From: Helicoverpa zea | Taxonomy: Eukaryota > Arthropoda > Insecta > Lepidoptera > Noctuidae | Direction of reading: 5' to 3' | Assembly (NCBI RefSeq): GCF_022581195.2 | Contig: NC_061463.1 | Location: forward strand, 11,904,001 to 11,968,000 | Length of the DNA: 64,000 nucleotides | Shown here: piece after piece, positions 50,601-58,877 of the stretch | Layout of the letters: the number at the start of each line of letters is the position of its first letter | How positions within the stretch are numbered: the first letter of the stretch is position 1 | Program-made: the position numbers and the translations under genes | The notes under the pieces: generated by a model | What the model was told of the DNA's origin: nothing | The model's input: the letters and a program-made list of their open reading frames with translations, nothing else | Database searches by the model: none

Positions 50601-52711
50601 TACACCAGCTTAACTTGTACCTTAATTAATTAAATAATAAGGGCCACATTTGAATAATAGGACCACCATATATTTAACACTGGAACAAGCTTTCAATTGT
50701 AAACTGATGACGCAATATCACAGCGTTCACTTTCATAACTTTAGAATTGCATAGTACACAAACATTATACTTATATCTAATGTGAACTGATGTATCAATG
50801 ATTAATCAGAATTTATCAGTATCAGTGATGGGAATACCACGTAAACTGTGCTATCTGCGGACGGTTCGCGATAACGCTTGATAAGAGAGAGGTGTGTCTA
50901 AAATTACTACGGTTTAATGGACTGTAAGCGAAAATAAAAAACTGAAAACAGTTTAAAACTAAGCAAAAGGTCTCATTGTCAATTTTAGATCGAGATGAGA
51001 AAAATTATATAAGTTTTTATATAATTTGACCATAAAACAATTTGTGATATACATATGGAGATAATGAAAGAAAATAAACTGTGAACTGTGATTATAAAAT
51101 ATGATTTAATTATTTTTTTTTTAAGTTTAATAAGTAACTGAAATTATTAATATTAAAAAAAATATAACAAATGTGAAACGTGAACATGTGGAGCAATTTT
51201 TCAGTGCCAGTTTAAGGAAGCACTAATCTAAGTAAAAATAAAAAGGAAATCACCAAATGGCCCCTCCCGCTGTGGGTTAGCAGCATGAGGGAGTGTCAGA
51301 CTCTTATTGACTAAACCCATCATGTTCCTACTGAAGCTCTTTATGTACCAGGGTTGCAATAACTCTTTCGAACAATCCCACAGCCCCGGCAGGCCTTGCC
51401 TGGTCCTTCCTGAAGAGCTATGAGTATTATTTAAGACAATGGAATAAATACTTGGGCAGTGTGTTACTTAAATTCTGTGTTCATGTTTTATTTGTACGCT
51501 TTAAAACTTGACTGTATCAACACAACACTGTTTACATTGTGTTATCTGTCTGTGATTTATTGTTAGTTGCAGTTATTTTTGTAACAGCACAATGGTTGCA
51601 ACCTTTGTTAAGGTGCTCGATTTATTTTGTTTAAGTATTAAAGTTTTTGACATACGTCATATTCCTCTATTGCCCTTTTTAATAAAATTATAAAAATACA
51701 GTCAATCCCAACACTTTGATAACTATGTTATAGTCCAATATAATTTTGAATAGGAGGTCAAGATGACTAGTGATAATTAATTTGGAATAATTTTAACTTC
51801 AATTTTGTTTAAAATGTATGTAAAGGTTAAACTTGTGTTGATAACAAAGGCACTTGCACAGATACCAATATTGGATCAAGGTTATTTGCAAAACACTACT
51901 TCAATGCATTCACATATCACCTTTTCCGAGCTCTTTATAAACACAACATTATCAGTGTTTTCTTATCATCTGTCCAATTGTCTAAATCCTGATAAAAGAA
52001 ATGTGAATTTCATGTTTACATAAATGATATGAAGGTCATTATCACAGCATTGACATCTATAGTAAAGATTAGTCAACAAACATCCTCAACATGACATTGT
52101 GGTGGGCTAGACTTGCTAGAATGCTATCACTACTAACAAAAAGCTGCTAGCCACAGAAACATGAATAATTTGCTCCCTGGTGCATAAGCAAAATTATAAA
52201 AACACATTTCTACAACATAAAATGCGTGTCTGCACTCCACAAAAGCCGGCGGCTAGTCACACAGACGACCTAACATCGTATTGACTGGATATCTTACGGA
52301 TTTGAGAAGATCAATGGACCTGTCTCCATGGCTGAGAGTCGTCGCGCTAGACGGCGTGTTAGGACACGTTTAGTGCCGACCACGTGCTGTCACGCCGCGA
52401 TTATTCAGCGAGAAGCGAGCTGCCAATGAACTAAATGATTTTCTAAAAATATCACAATGCGTGCAGAGGTTATAATGCAATGTTGCTTCCACGAATTATG
52501 ATCTCAAATTTTTTACACAAAAACACGACACGCGAAAACACCTCGTAGACCGGGTGATGACTAAGCCAGCACAGAAAACGATTCTTCAATAGCGCATTTT
52601 TATAACACTAGCCAGCTGTTTAAATAAACATTTCAGAAGGTTAACAGACTCGCTTTACCTATCGGAGCTGGCAGAGCTGGGCGTTTCAAATTTATTCAGC
52701 TTCCCAGCCAT
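35640..52711 (-). CDS. UCKL1: Uridine-cytidine kinase-like 1 (kinase + UPRT-like domain)
   Basis: Pyrimidine salvage protein: an N-terminal uridine/cytidine kinase domain fused to a C-terminal uracil phosphoribosyltransferase-like domain. Coding exons (minus): 52711-52659, 50250-50126, 44051-43872, 43406-43300, 42389-42219, 41597-41461, 39675-39489, 39112-39023, 38119-37960, 37325-37180, 36682-36485, 35756-35640. All twelve join in frame with GT-AG, giving 556 aa (human UCKL1 is about 548). Landmarks: TIYTAGRPPWYN in exon 3, just before the kinase; P-loop GASASGKT at 123-130; SMDSFYK at about 149-155; NVIIFEGILAF; VPRGGENKVAI; UPRT part with GVSILRAGETME and a PRPP-type loop LMDATVATGAA at about 469-479; terminal GIGNFGDRYFGT. 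The ATG at 52,711 is preceded by AAGTG. A second possible first exon is listed separately. Introns 1 and 2 are long (2.4 and 6.1 kb) and rich in repeats. Confidence 0.95.
36257..36328 (-). pseudogene. Partial duplicate of UCKL1 exon 11 inside intron 11
   Basis: 36,257-36,299 repeats the 3' end of exon 11 (36,483-36,525) and 36,300-36,328 repeats 36,563-36,591. The copy therefore lacks 37 bp or so of the middle and has several substitutions. Its donor position reads GGGTAC rather than AGGTAA. It is probably not spliced into mRNA. Confidence 0.85.
36329..36433. repeat. (GA)n-rich microsatellite
   Basis: Purine-rich tract of GAGA, GGAGA and GAGAGAAGGA units directly after the duplicated exon piece; it separates the duplicate from the real exon 11. 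Confidence 0.95.
37445..37582 (+). repeat. RTE-type LINE 3' end
   Basis: Contains GGAAGACGGTGGATGCAGGT, GGAGGCCTATGTTCAGCAGT and a (GAT)n tail at 37,560-37,580, the typical 3' end of RTE-clade LINEs in moths. Located in UCKL1 intron 9. Confidence 0.7.
38223..38327 (+). mobile_element. Helitron 3' fragment
   Basis: CCACACGGGATGCGGGTGAA...CCGCTGGCAGAAGCTGGT matches the 3' hairpin and terminus of the intact Helitrons at 44,337 and 54,099; the 5' half is missing. It lies in UCKL1 intron 8. Confidence 0.65.
38657..38935. mobile_element. 279-bp hAT MITE with perfect 8-bp target duplication
   Basis: It is flanked by CATGCATC on both sides (38,649-38,656 and 38,936-38,943). The ends TAGGGCTGCCATC and GATGGCAGCCCTA are perfect inverted repeats. 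Internal AACCCGGACA-type repeats occur near both ends. It lies in UCKL1 intron 8. Confidence 0.9.
39356..39480 (+). repeat. SINE 3' fragment
   Basis: GGGTAACTGGGTTGAGGAGG...TGGAAGCCGACCCAACATAG...AATGATG matches the 3' half of the SINE family at 57,968-58,350. It ends 9 bp before UCKL1 exon 7. Confidence 0.7.
39740..40290 (+). mobile_element. Retroposon insert with a 12-bp minisatellite
   Basis: The segment ends at 40,135-40,290 with the same 3' terminus as 9,385-9,585 (GGGCGGGCGTTTTGGGGGCT and TTTTGA-type tail). Upstream is a plus-strand open frame with RGGQ repeats ending near 40,037. The whole looks like a 5'-truncated LINE insertion in UCKL1 intron 6, in opposite orientation to the gene. 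I cannot name the family with confidence. Confidence 0.5.
39857..39982. repeat. 12-bp minisatellite, about 10.5 units
   Basis: GTGGCGGTCAGC repeated ten times with one variant (GTGGCGATCAGC, unit 4), then a partial unit. Since 12 is a multiple of three, several frames stay open and encode VAVS, WRSA or RGGQ repeats on plus and HADR repeats on minus. Confidence 0.97.
40673..41433. mobile_element. ~760-bp TIR element with repeated GGGGTCAAGC motifs
   Basis: The left end ATATCGACGGGTAAAAGGCA and the right end are inverted repeats of about 38 bp. The motif GGGGTCAAGC(A/G)CCA, part of the TIR, recurs inside in both orientations near 40,696, 40,877, 40,917, 41,034 and 41,395. No transposase is seen. 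Located in UCKL1 intron 6. Confidence 0.7.
41937..42130 (-). repeat. Dispersed retroposon copy
   Basis: Shares GGAGTGTCAG(A/T)CTCTTACTG, the TTTTATxTxCCAG block and TTTCGAxxAATCCCGCAGCC with the other copies. It is in the intron between UCKL1 exons 5 and 6. Confidence 0.6.
44337..44536 (+). mobile_element. Non-autonomous Helitron
   Basis: TCTATACTAATA start, TTTGTTTGTTTGAACGCGC, GATGCGGGTGAAACCGCTGG hairpin and AGCTAGT end. Same subfamily as the copies at 54,099 and 55,044. Located in UCKL1 intron 2. Confidence 0.85.
48260..48430 (-). repeat. Dispersed retroposon copy
   Basis: Carries AAATCATCAAATG, GAGGGAGTGTCAGACTTACTG and AACTCTTTCGTACAATCC, shared with the 51,245-51,420 and 57,392-57,560 copies. 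Confidence 0.65.
49252..49361. mobile_element. Palindromic 110-bp MITE
   Basis: Arms of about 45 bp (TAAATAAAACTACTTTTACG... and its reverse complement) surround a short core containing AATCCCGACGTT. It is in UCKL1 intron 2. Confidence 0.8.
49968..50110 (+). mobile_element. SINE 3' portion
   Basis: TTGGGTTGCCCAGGTAACTG...GGTTAGACTGGAAGCCGATC...AAGGCTCGGAAGATGATGAT; the reverse complement of the 57,968-58,180 part of the fuller SINE. It ends about 15 bp before the donor side of UCKL1 exon 2. Confidence 0.7.
51245..51420 (-). repeat. Dispersed retroposon copy
   Basis: Contains GGCCCCTCCCGCTGTGGGTT, GAGGGAGTGTCAGACTCTTA and CAGCCCCGGCAGGCCTTGCC. It is a good-quality copy, in UCKL1 intron 1. 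Confidence 0.7.
52298..52329 (-). CDS. UCKL1: Possible alternative first coding exon of UCKL1
   Basis: An ATG at 52,329 opens 10 codons plus two bases, ending at a GTAAGA donor (52,297). The two leftover bases give the same phase as exon 1 at 52,711-52,659, so it would splice in frame to exon 2 and give the N-terminus METGPLIFSNP. The upstream 52,330-52,420 is CpG-rich, like a 5' UTR. Without transcripts this is inference. Confidence 0.4.
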
Positions 52712-53539
52712 CACTTGGGGTCGTTTCCCTGTCAATTATATTAAAAAATACTAATAATTTATTGTAAAGAATTCACGACAACGACTTGTATGTATGCACA
52801 CGCAAGTAGACAGGACAAGTAGCAAAATTGACATTAGTCCGTCTAGAAACTGCGTCATCATATCTCTGATGCGTCATTGAGCAAGTGGGCAAAATAAAAT
52901 CAATAAAGTTTAATGACATTGCATTTATTAAATAAAAAAAGAGATTAGTAACAAATAATATTCAATTGAGTAAGTTAAAATAAAAGAATCGTTTTGTTTA
53001 CATTCTTTTACATAATGTTTAAAACTAAGCATAAAATGCTTTTTTGATTCTGAACGTACGTAAATTGCGTTTCAATTCACTCAAGGAAGGAACCTAAAAG
53101 TAATGAAGGGAAATAATTCCTGTACTTACCTTTAAATGGATACAGCCCAATAGTATGTAAATTATTGGCCGGGAAATAGGCAATTGCAGGTTGAGTATGA
53201 ATTTGAACTCTTTTACTCCACTATATTGCAGAATCTGATGGGAGACCGAAGAAATTCAGATTTCTGGACAAATGGTTTTCAAAATCAGATAGGTATAGGT
53301 CTGGGGACATTCAGATAGGTATTTTCTTTTGATTTATTTGGATTTTCTTTTTATTTATTTTTTAATTATTTTCCTAGCTGATGGTTAGATGGCGCTGATC
53401 TTGTTACGTGACTGCAAGGAAACGGAGCGTCATATCTTATCAACGCTGCATCTAGATAGAAATTGTATCAACGTCATATAATTTTCAGGTCGTATAACGG
53501 AACGTTCTTGCAATCAACAAATAGGGAATATGCACGGTA
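52712..53539. other. Upstream region of UCKL1
   Basis: Contains the presumed promoter of the 52,711 start. No TATA box or coding exon is clear. Confidence 0.4.
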
Positions 53540-54098
53540 TAAGGCCGGCAGCACACATCCGGTTTCCTGATCCGGTTTCCTGATCAGGATTCCTGATTCG
53601 GAAACCGGAATGCTCTTTTTTCATACAAAATGTTCACAAGAGCGCACACGTTCTTACTTTTTCCGGACGGAAAAAAACCTGACATTCGGTTTAAGGCCGG
53701 CAGCACACATCCGGTTTCCTGATCCGGTTTCCTGATCAGGATTCCTGATTCGGAAACCGGAATGCTCTTTTTTCATACAAAATGTTCACAAGAGCGCACA
53801 CGTTCTTACTTTTTCCGGACGGAAAAAAACCTGACATTCGGTTTAAAATTTTCTCCGTGCGTTCGGGTACTCAGAACGGAATAAAACCTGATGACGTCAT
53901 TCCGAACGCAGCGCTTGCGAACAATTTGGTTTGACCGCCGCATACATACGGAAATTTTCATTCTGAATCAAGGTAGCCCTGTTCCGAATGGACGTGTATC
54001 AGAGCCCGCTTGTCACTTGCTTTTTTATATTTGTTTTTATTTTTGTATATAATTTTTTTTTTGAGAGATGAATTCCAGTTTATTAAACAATTAACAAA

Positions 54099-54301
54099 TC
54101 TATACTAATATTATAAAGCTGAAGAGTTTGTTTGTTTGTTTGAACGCGCTAATCTCAGGTACTACTGGTCCGATTTGAAAATTTCTTTCAGTGTTAGATA
54201 GCCCATTTATCGAGGAAGGCTATAGGCTACTTATCGGCTTTTTATCCCAGTACGGGAAGTAGTTCCCACGGGATGCGGGTGAAACCGCTGGCAGAAGCTA
54301 G
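54099..54301 (+). mobile_element. Helitron carried in the inner MITE copy
   Basis: TCTATACTAATATTATAAAG start, GGGTGAAACCGCTGGCAGAA hairpin and CTAGT end, inside the PIF/Harbinger-type element at the same relative site as in the outer copy. Confidence 0.85.
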
Positions 54302-55043
54302 TATATACATACATATTTGCATACATAAAAGATAAATAGTTTAAAGAAGGCGGATCACAATCCATACAAAATTGCCCCATGTCCTATAACAAAGTGAAAT
54401 ATCTCAAAAAAAAAAAGATAGAAATTTTAAAAACAAATGTTCATCAAATGATTTGATGGACATCCGATAGTATTTAAAAAATTCTTCGGGGTACGCCCGT
54501 AACATGGCTCTTTTAATGTAGAATTGACTTTCGGCCAATCTCCGTGTATTTAACGGGTGTACCCAGTAACGCCGCTTAATTTTTTTCTTTTTTAACGAAA
54601 GTAAGAGTGCAATCGCAATTAACTAGTCATCCTCCATGATGCGTGTTTTCACTTAAGTGGCTCTATACGTACTGGCCATGTAAATTCAGAATGAAAAAAA
54701 CCGAATGTGTGCGCTAGTGTCACGGAATCCCGAATAGAAATTCCTGATCAGGAAACCGTATCCGGAAACCGGATGTGTGCTGCCGGCCTAAAATTTTCTC
54801 CGTGCGTTCGGGTACTCAGAACGGAATAAAACCTGATGACGTCATTCCGAACGCAGCGCTTGCGAACAATTTGGTTTGACCGCCGCATACATACGGAAAT
54901 TTTCATTCTGAATCAAGGTAGCCCTGTTCCGAATGGACGTGTATCAGAGCCCGCTTGTCACTTGCTTTTTTATATTTGTTTTTATTTTTGTATATAATTT
55001 TTTTTTTGAGAGATGAATTCCAGTTTATTAAACAATTAACAAA

Positions 55044-55246
55044 TCTATACTAATATTATAAAGCTGAAGAGTTTGTTTGTTTGTTTGAACGCGCTAATCT
55101 CAGGTACTACTGGTCCGATTTGAAAATTTCTTTCAGTGTTAGATAGCCCATTTATCGAGGAAGGCTATAGGCTACTTATCGGCTTTTTATCCCAGTACGG
55201 GAAGTAGTTCCCACGGGATGCGGGTGAAACCGCTGGCAGAAGCTAG
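55044..55246 (+). mobile_element. Helitron carried in the outer MITE copy
   Basis: Apparently identical to 54,099-54,301, exactly 945 bp away. The shared position shows that the Helitron joined the MITE before the nested insertion took place. Confidence 0.85.
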
Positions 55247-55982
55247 TATATACATACATATTTGCATACATAAAAGATAAATAGTTTAAAGAAGGCGGAT
55301 CACAATCCATACAAAATTGCCCCATGTCCTATAACAAAGTGAAATATCTCAAAAAAAAAAGATAGAAATTTTAAAAACAAATGTTCATCAAATGATTTGA
55401 TGGACATCCGATAGTATTTAAAAAATTCTTCGGGGTACGCCCGTAACATGGCTCTTTTAATGTAGAATTGACTTTCGGCCAATCTCCGTGTATTTAACGG
55501 GTGTACCCAGTAACGCCGCTTAATTTTTTTCTTTTTTAACGAAAGTAAGAGTGCAATCGCAATTAACTAGTCATCCTCCATGATGCGTGTTTTCACTTAA
55601 GTGGCTCTATACGTACTGGCCATGTAAATTCAGAATGAAAAAAACCGAATGTGTGCGCTAGTGTCACGGAATCCCGAATAGAAATTCCTGATCAGGAAAC
55701 CGTATCCGGAAACCGGATGTGTGCTGCCGGCCTAAAAGGAGTCAGCAGGAAAGAAGTCAGTCAAATCATTATCCGAATGTCCCGAGAGATTTTTTTTTAA
55801 CTTGGAATGTGTTTTTTAATTCTCAAAAAGAAAACCTATTACAACACGCCTCTTCTTCAAATATTGCTTCATTGCTGGCTGGAAAAAAAACCGCTCCTGC
55901 CGCATGATTAATTGTTTTACAGTCAATTTAGTAATTTTGGTACTCGGTTAGAGAAAATTGTACCTACATATTTTTTAGCTAT

Positions 55983-57660
55983 TATTTTTTTTTTACGGTT
56001 GTCCTAATGGTTTATTCAATAGTTTTACAAAATGATCTTATTATAGGGAAACTAAGTATCAAAATATTCATCCGCATCGCTGTCAGCTGGGATCGTGCCC
56101 AAAAGGCTGGCTGCATTGCCACGCTGGATGGCAATGCATATCCTTTGACCGAAGTATAGGCCAGCCCTTTGGTCACGAGTGGACTCCACTAATCGCTTAC
56201 TAATTTCTCGAAAGAGTCTGTGGGCACTTGGGCCCCATGGTCCCAGGGTTTCAACCCCAAACGGCTCAAAAATGCAATTGCCGGTGAGGTTTACATATTT
56301 GTGCCGCTTGAGGTTTTCCGCGGCTGCAGCAGCTGCACCGACACAGCTCGCTGTACTGGGAAGGTGGGAAGGTGCAAGGGTGTCGACGCAGGTTGCGTCC
56401 CACACCAAAGACCTTCCCATCTTCCAAGGCATTATAGACATCCCGTCTGGTCTCTTGCCATCGTCGCGCGCCAAGCCTCTGGGTTCTAAAATGGCTGGCA
56501 CTGCGGCGGTGACAAGAGCACGACGGATAATGTCATTTATGCTGGCGTGTCGTGCCATGCGACCAGCACTTTTGCTACAGGAAAGACCATGGTGCCCAAG
56601 GCGGTCCACAGATTCACCGCACTGGCAGCGATGCGGAGCCGCAGTGGGAGCGCCGAGGCGTAGGCATGTAGCGAGCCGGAATGTAGTGTCACCCAGCATG
56701 GTCCCAACGCTGGGTGACGGCAGTGCGTGAAGCCATAACCCTGACTCCCACTCTCCCACAGCCAGTAGGCGGGCACGCTCAGCAGTATTGACAGATGTTT
56801 CAATTAGTTTATTTCTCGTCAATCTGCAGAGCGGCTCGTCCCACTGTCTCTGGGAAGCCGGGTTGTCAGGGAAGGCTGTGTTTGGGCAAGCCACTTTCCG
56901 GGCGTTCATGCCATCAGTCAGACACGGCACCTCAGAATCGACCAGTGAAGGGGCTAAAATTTTTCTGGTCAACTCCTTAGTGCCGCAGACCGAGGATAGG
57001 AACGCCGGTAGACTTAAACTGGAAATTTTGCGGACACCGAGGCCACCGAATCTGATCGGAAGGGTGGCTTGAAGCCACGCTCGGTCGTCCAAGGCCAAAT
57101 TAAAAACAGATGTAAAAGTAGAACGGATAATTTGGTCAATTCTGTCTAAAAGATGTGGCTGCTTCCATAAGGGAGAGGAGCGAAGGTTGTATATAAATTT
57201 TGGGCCAAAAGAACAGTATTTTACTAAGGTAAAAGCCGAATGAAGATTAATTTTAAAAAGTCTATCCGAAATGTCATTAAAATTTGAAATTTTGTTATCT
57301 ATGAATGTTGTGAAACTTTCTTCCAAAATAGGTGAACCTAGGAGGTGCAATGATGTTTCGTCCAGAATTTTAATTTGAGGTGCTATGACATGGGCTGCGG
57401 GTTGTTCGAAAGAGATACCGCGGCCCTGGTACATAAAAGGCCTATGACGGAACACGACGATTTTAGTCAGTAAGAGTCTGACACTCCCTCACCTCTGCTA
57501 ACCCACAGCGGGAGGGGTCATTTGATGATTTTACGTCGATAAAAAAAAAAAAAAAAAAAAGGTGCTATGACATTAAATTTTGATATGACTGTCTCTGTCT
57601 GTCCGGGATGTCAGGAACAAAAATTTCACATTTTGATAAATTATTATAATTGTCTTGCTA
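55983..57660 (-). pseudogene. LINE remnant: RT C-terminus, CCHC knuckle, restriction-like endonuclease
   Basis: The minus-strand frame (57,455-56,052, 467 codons) lacks the RT catalytic core but holds the region after it (LLGSPILEESF), a CCHC knuckle (CQCGESVDRLGHHGLSC) and a PD-(D/E)XK-type motif (RPDGM...LVWDATCVDTLAPSH). This order is that of LINEs with a C-terminal restriction-like endonuclease (R2/R4/Dong-like grouping). A 3' UTR and poly(A) tail (T run near 55,986-55,996) follow. The frame is broken 5' by a retroposon at 57,392-57,560; beyond it the frame resumes (TVISKFNVIAPQ), then a frameshift near 57,600 (NLSKCEIFVPDIPDRQ in another frame). The first ~20 residues of the long frame come from the retroposon. 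Confidence 0.85.
57392..57560 (+). mobile_element. Poly(A) retroposon inserted in the LINE
   Basis: 169 bp ending in 20 A residues, flanked by a perfect 13-bp duplication GGTGCTATGACAT (57,379-57,391 and 57,561-57,573). It fixes the 3' end of the dispersed family also seen at 4,895, 30,548, 41,937, 48,260 and 51,245. Confidence 0.95.
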
Positions 57661-57967
57661 TTATTTATATCTAAGTATAGAAAATTGATTGGAGTGAACC
57701 GAAAAAAAGCTGAACACAGATAGCACTAAAGTCGATCGTTCCTGTCTAAGAGGGACCAAGAAGAAGGTAAATTTTGAATTTGATTCGGCCATTATGAATC
57801 TTTATTATATAAAAAAAAACCTTGTTCTGGCTTTTTGTGGCAGGAGTAACATTTTCACCATTAAAAAAGCCAAAGAAGTTCTTTACGTGCTTTATTTTGG
57901 TTTTATTATAAAGACGTTTTAGTTACTAAAGTATCTCGTTTCTTTATACCTATATTGAGATTTATTA

Positions 57968-58350
57968 TTCCATTTATCTCATCATCATCCTCCGAGCCTT
58001 TTCCCAATCATGTTGGGGTCGACTTCCAGTCTAACCGGATTCAGCTGAGTAGGTACCAGTGCTTTACAAGAAGCGACTGCCTATCTGACCTCCTCAACCC
58101 AGTTACCCGGGCAACCCGATACCCCTTGGTTAGACTGGTGTCAGACTTACTGGCTTCTGTACCACCCGTAACGACTGCCAAGGATGTTTAATGACAGCCG
58201 GGACCTACAGTTTAACGGGCCATCCGAAACACAGTCAATGGTATCTAAGATATACTTAGAAAGTACATACAAACTTAGAAAAGTTGCATTGGTACTTGCC
58301 CTCATACTTGAGAGATTAGTCCTTTACCCACTAGGCCACCACGACTTATT
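57968..58350 (-). mobile_element. tRNA-related SINE, fullest copy
   Basis: On the minus strand it starts with an A-box-like GTGGCCTAGTGGGTAAAGG near 58,325-58,345 and ends with CCCCAACATGATTGGGAAAA and an ATGATG tail near 57,968. The 3' half is the family seen at 19,238, 25,975, 30,465, 39,356 and 49,968. The ATGATG tail suggests mobilisation by RTE-type LINEs. Confidence 0.7.
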
Positions 58351-58599
58351 ATTCCATTTATCTATACCTATGTATAAAAATTAATGCTACTTTTATAACT
58401 CAATGTAATTTTATAACTCAAAAACGGTCTCACCAATTAAACCAAAAGTTTAGGCTTTGTTCGGACAAATTAGTAAGTAGATGATTTATGTGAAGTTTTC
58501 ACAAAATCGGTCAAGCGGTTCTTCATTTAGCACATTTTTTGCAACAATATGGTGGACTTAAAGCAGCGTTCAAACCAAACTGACAACTGACTTTTTTGT

Positions 58600-58750
58600 T
58601 TTAAAAGCTCCGAAATTACTGAAACAATTTGAAGATTTCTGTCACCTTAGGGAAGCTACATTAACCCCGAGTAACTTAGGCTACATTTTAACCGGGTACG
58701 TATGCAGTACTTCCCACAGAACACGAGCAAACGCGGGAAGTCGGCTAGTA
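58600..58750 (+). mobile_element. Degenerate Helitron 3' part
   Basis: ACCGGGTACGTATGCAGTAC...CACGAGCAAACGCGGGAAG and a GGCTAGTACG end resemble Helitron 3' termini, but the hairpin is decayed. Confidence 0.4.
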
Positions 58751-58827
58751 CGTAATAAAAAAGTTTGAACATACATAAATATATTTTACACAGTACATGT
58801 ATGTAATGTATAAGACGTAATAAACTG

Positions 58828-58833
58828 TTTAAT
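58828..58833 (-). terminator. Possible poly(A) signal of the first nuclease gene
   Basis: ATTAAA on the minus strand (TTTAAT on plus), 45 bp after the stop codon; it is the closest signal variant. Confidence 0.4.
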
Positions 58834-58877
58834 TGCAGCAGTCTACACTTAAAAGTCGTTAAGACAAACAGAATATT

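Larger units (their letters stand above)
53543..55732. mobile_element. PIF/Harbinger MITE inserted into a second copy of itself
   Basis: TAA flanks the whole (53,540-53,542; 55,733-55,735). The TIR begins GGCCGGCAGCACACATCCGG. The outer element is split at an internal TAA: its head is 53,543-53,694 and its remainder 54,792-55,732. The inner element is 53,695-54,788, flanked by its own TAA duplication (53,692-53,694; 54,789-54,791). The uninterrupted target (GGTTTAAAATTTT) is still visible inside the inner copy near 53,841-53,853. The two ~1.09-kb copies appear identical apart from one base in an A run. No transposase is encoded. Confidence 0.9.

Noticed and set aside
53543..55732. Simple tandem duplication of 152-bp and 945-bp units
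   Set aside because: Every border is TAA and the empty site is preserved in the inner copy, so nested self-insertion explains both repeats in one event.
56179..57072. Several long plus-strand ORFs opposite the LINE
   Set aside because: Shadows of the GC-rich LINE frame on the other strand; no plus-strand motif is recognisable.
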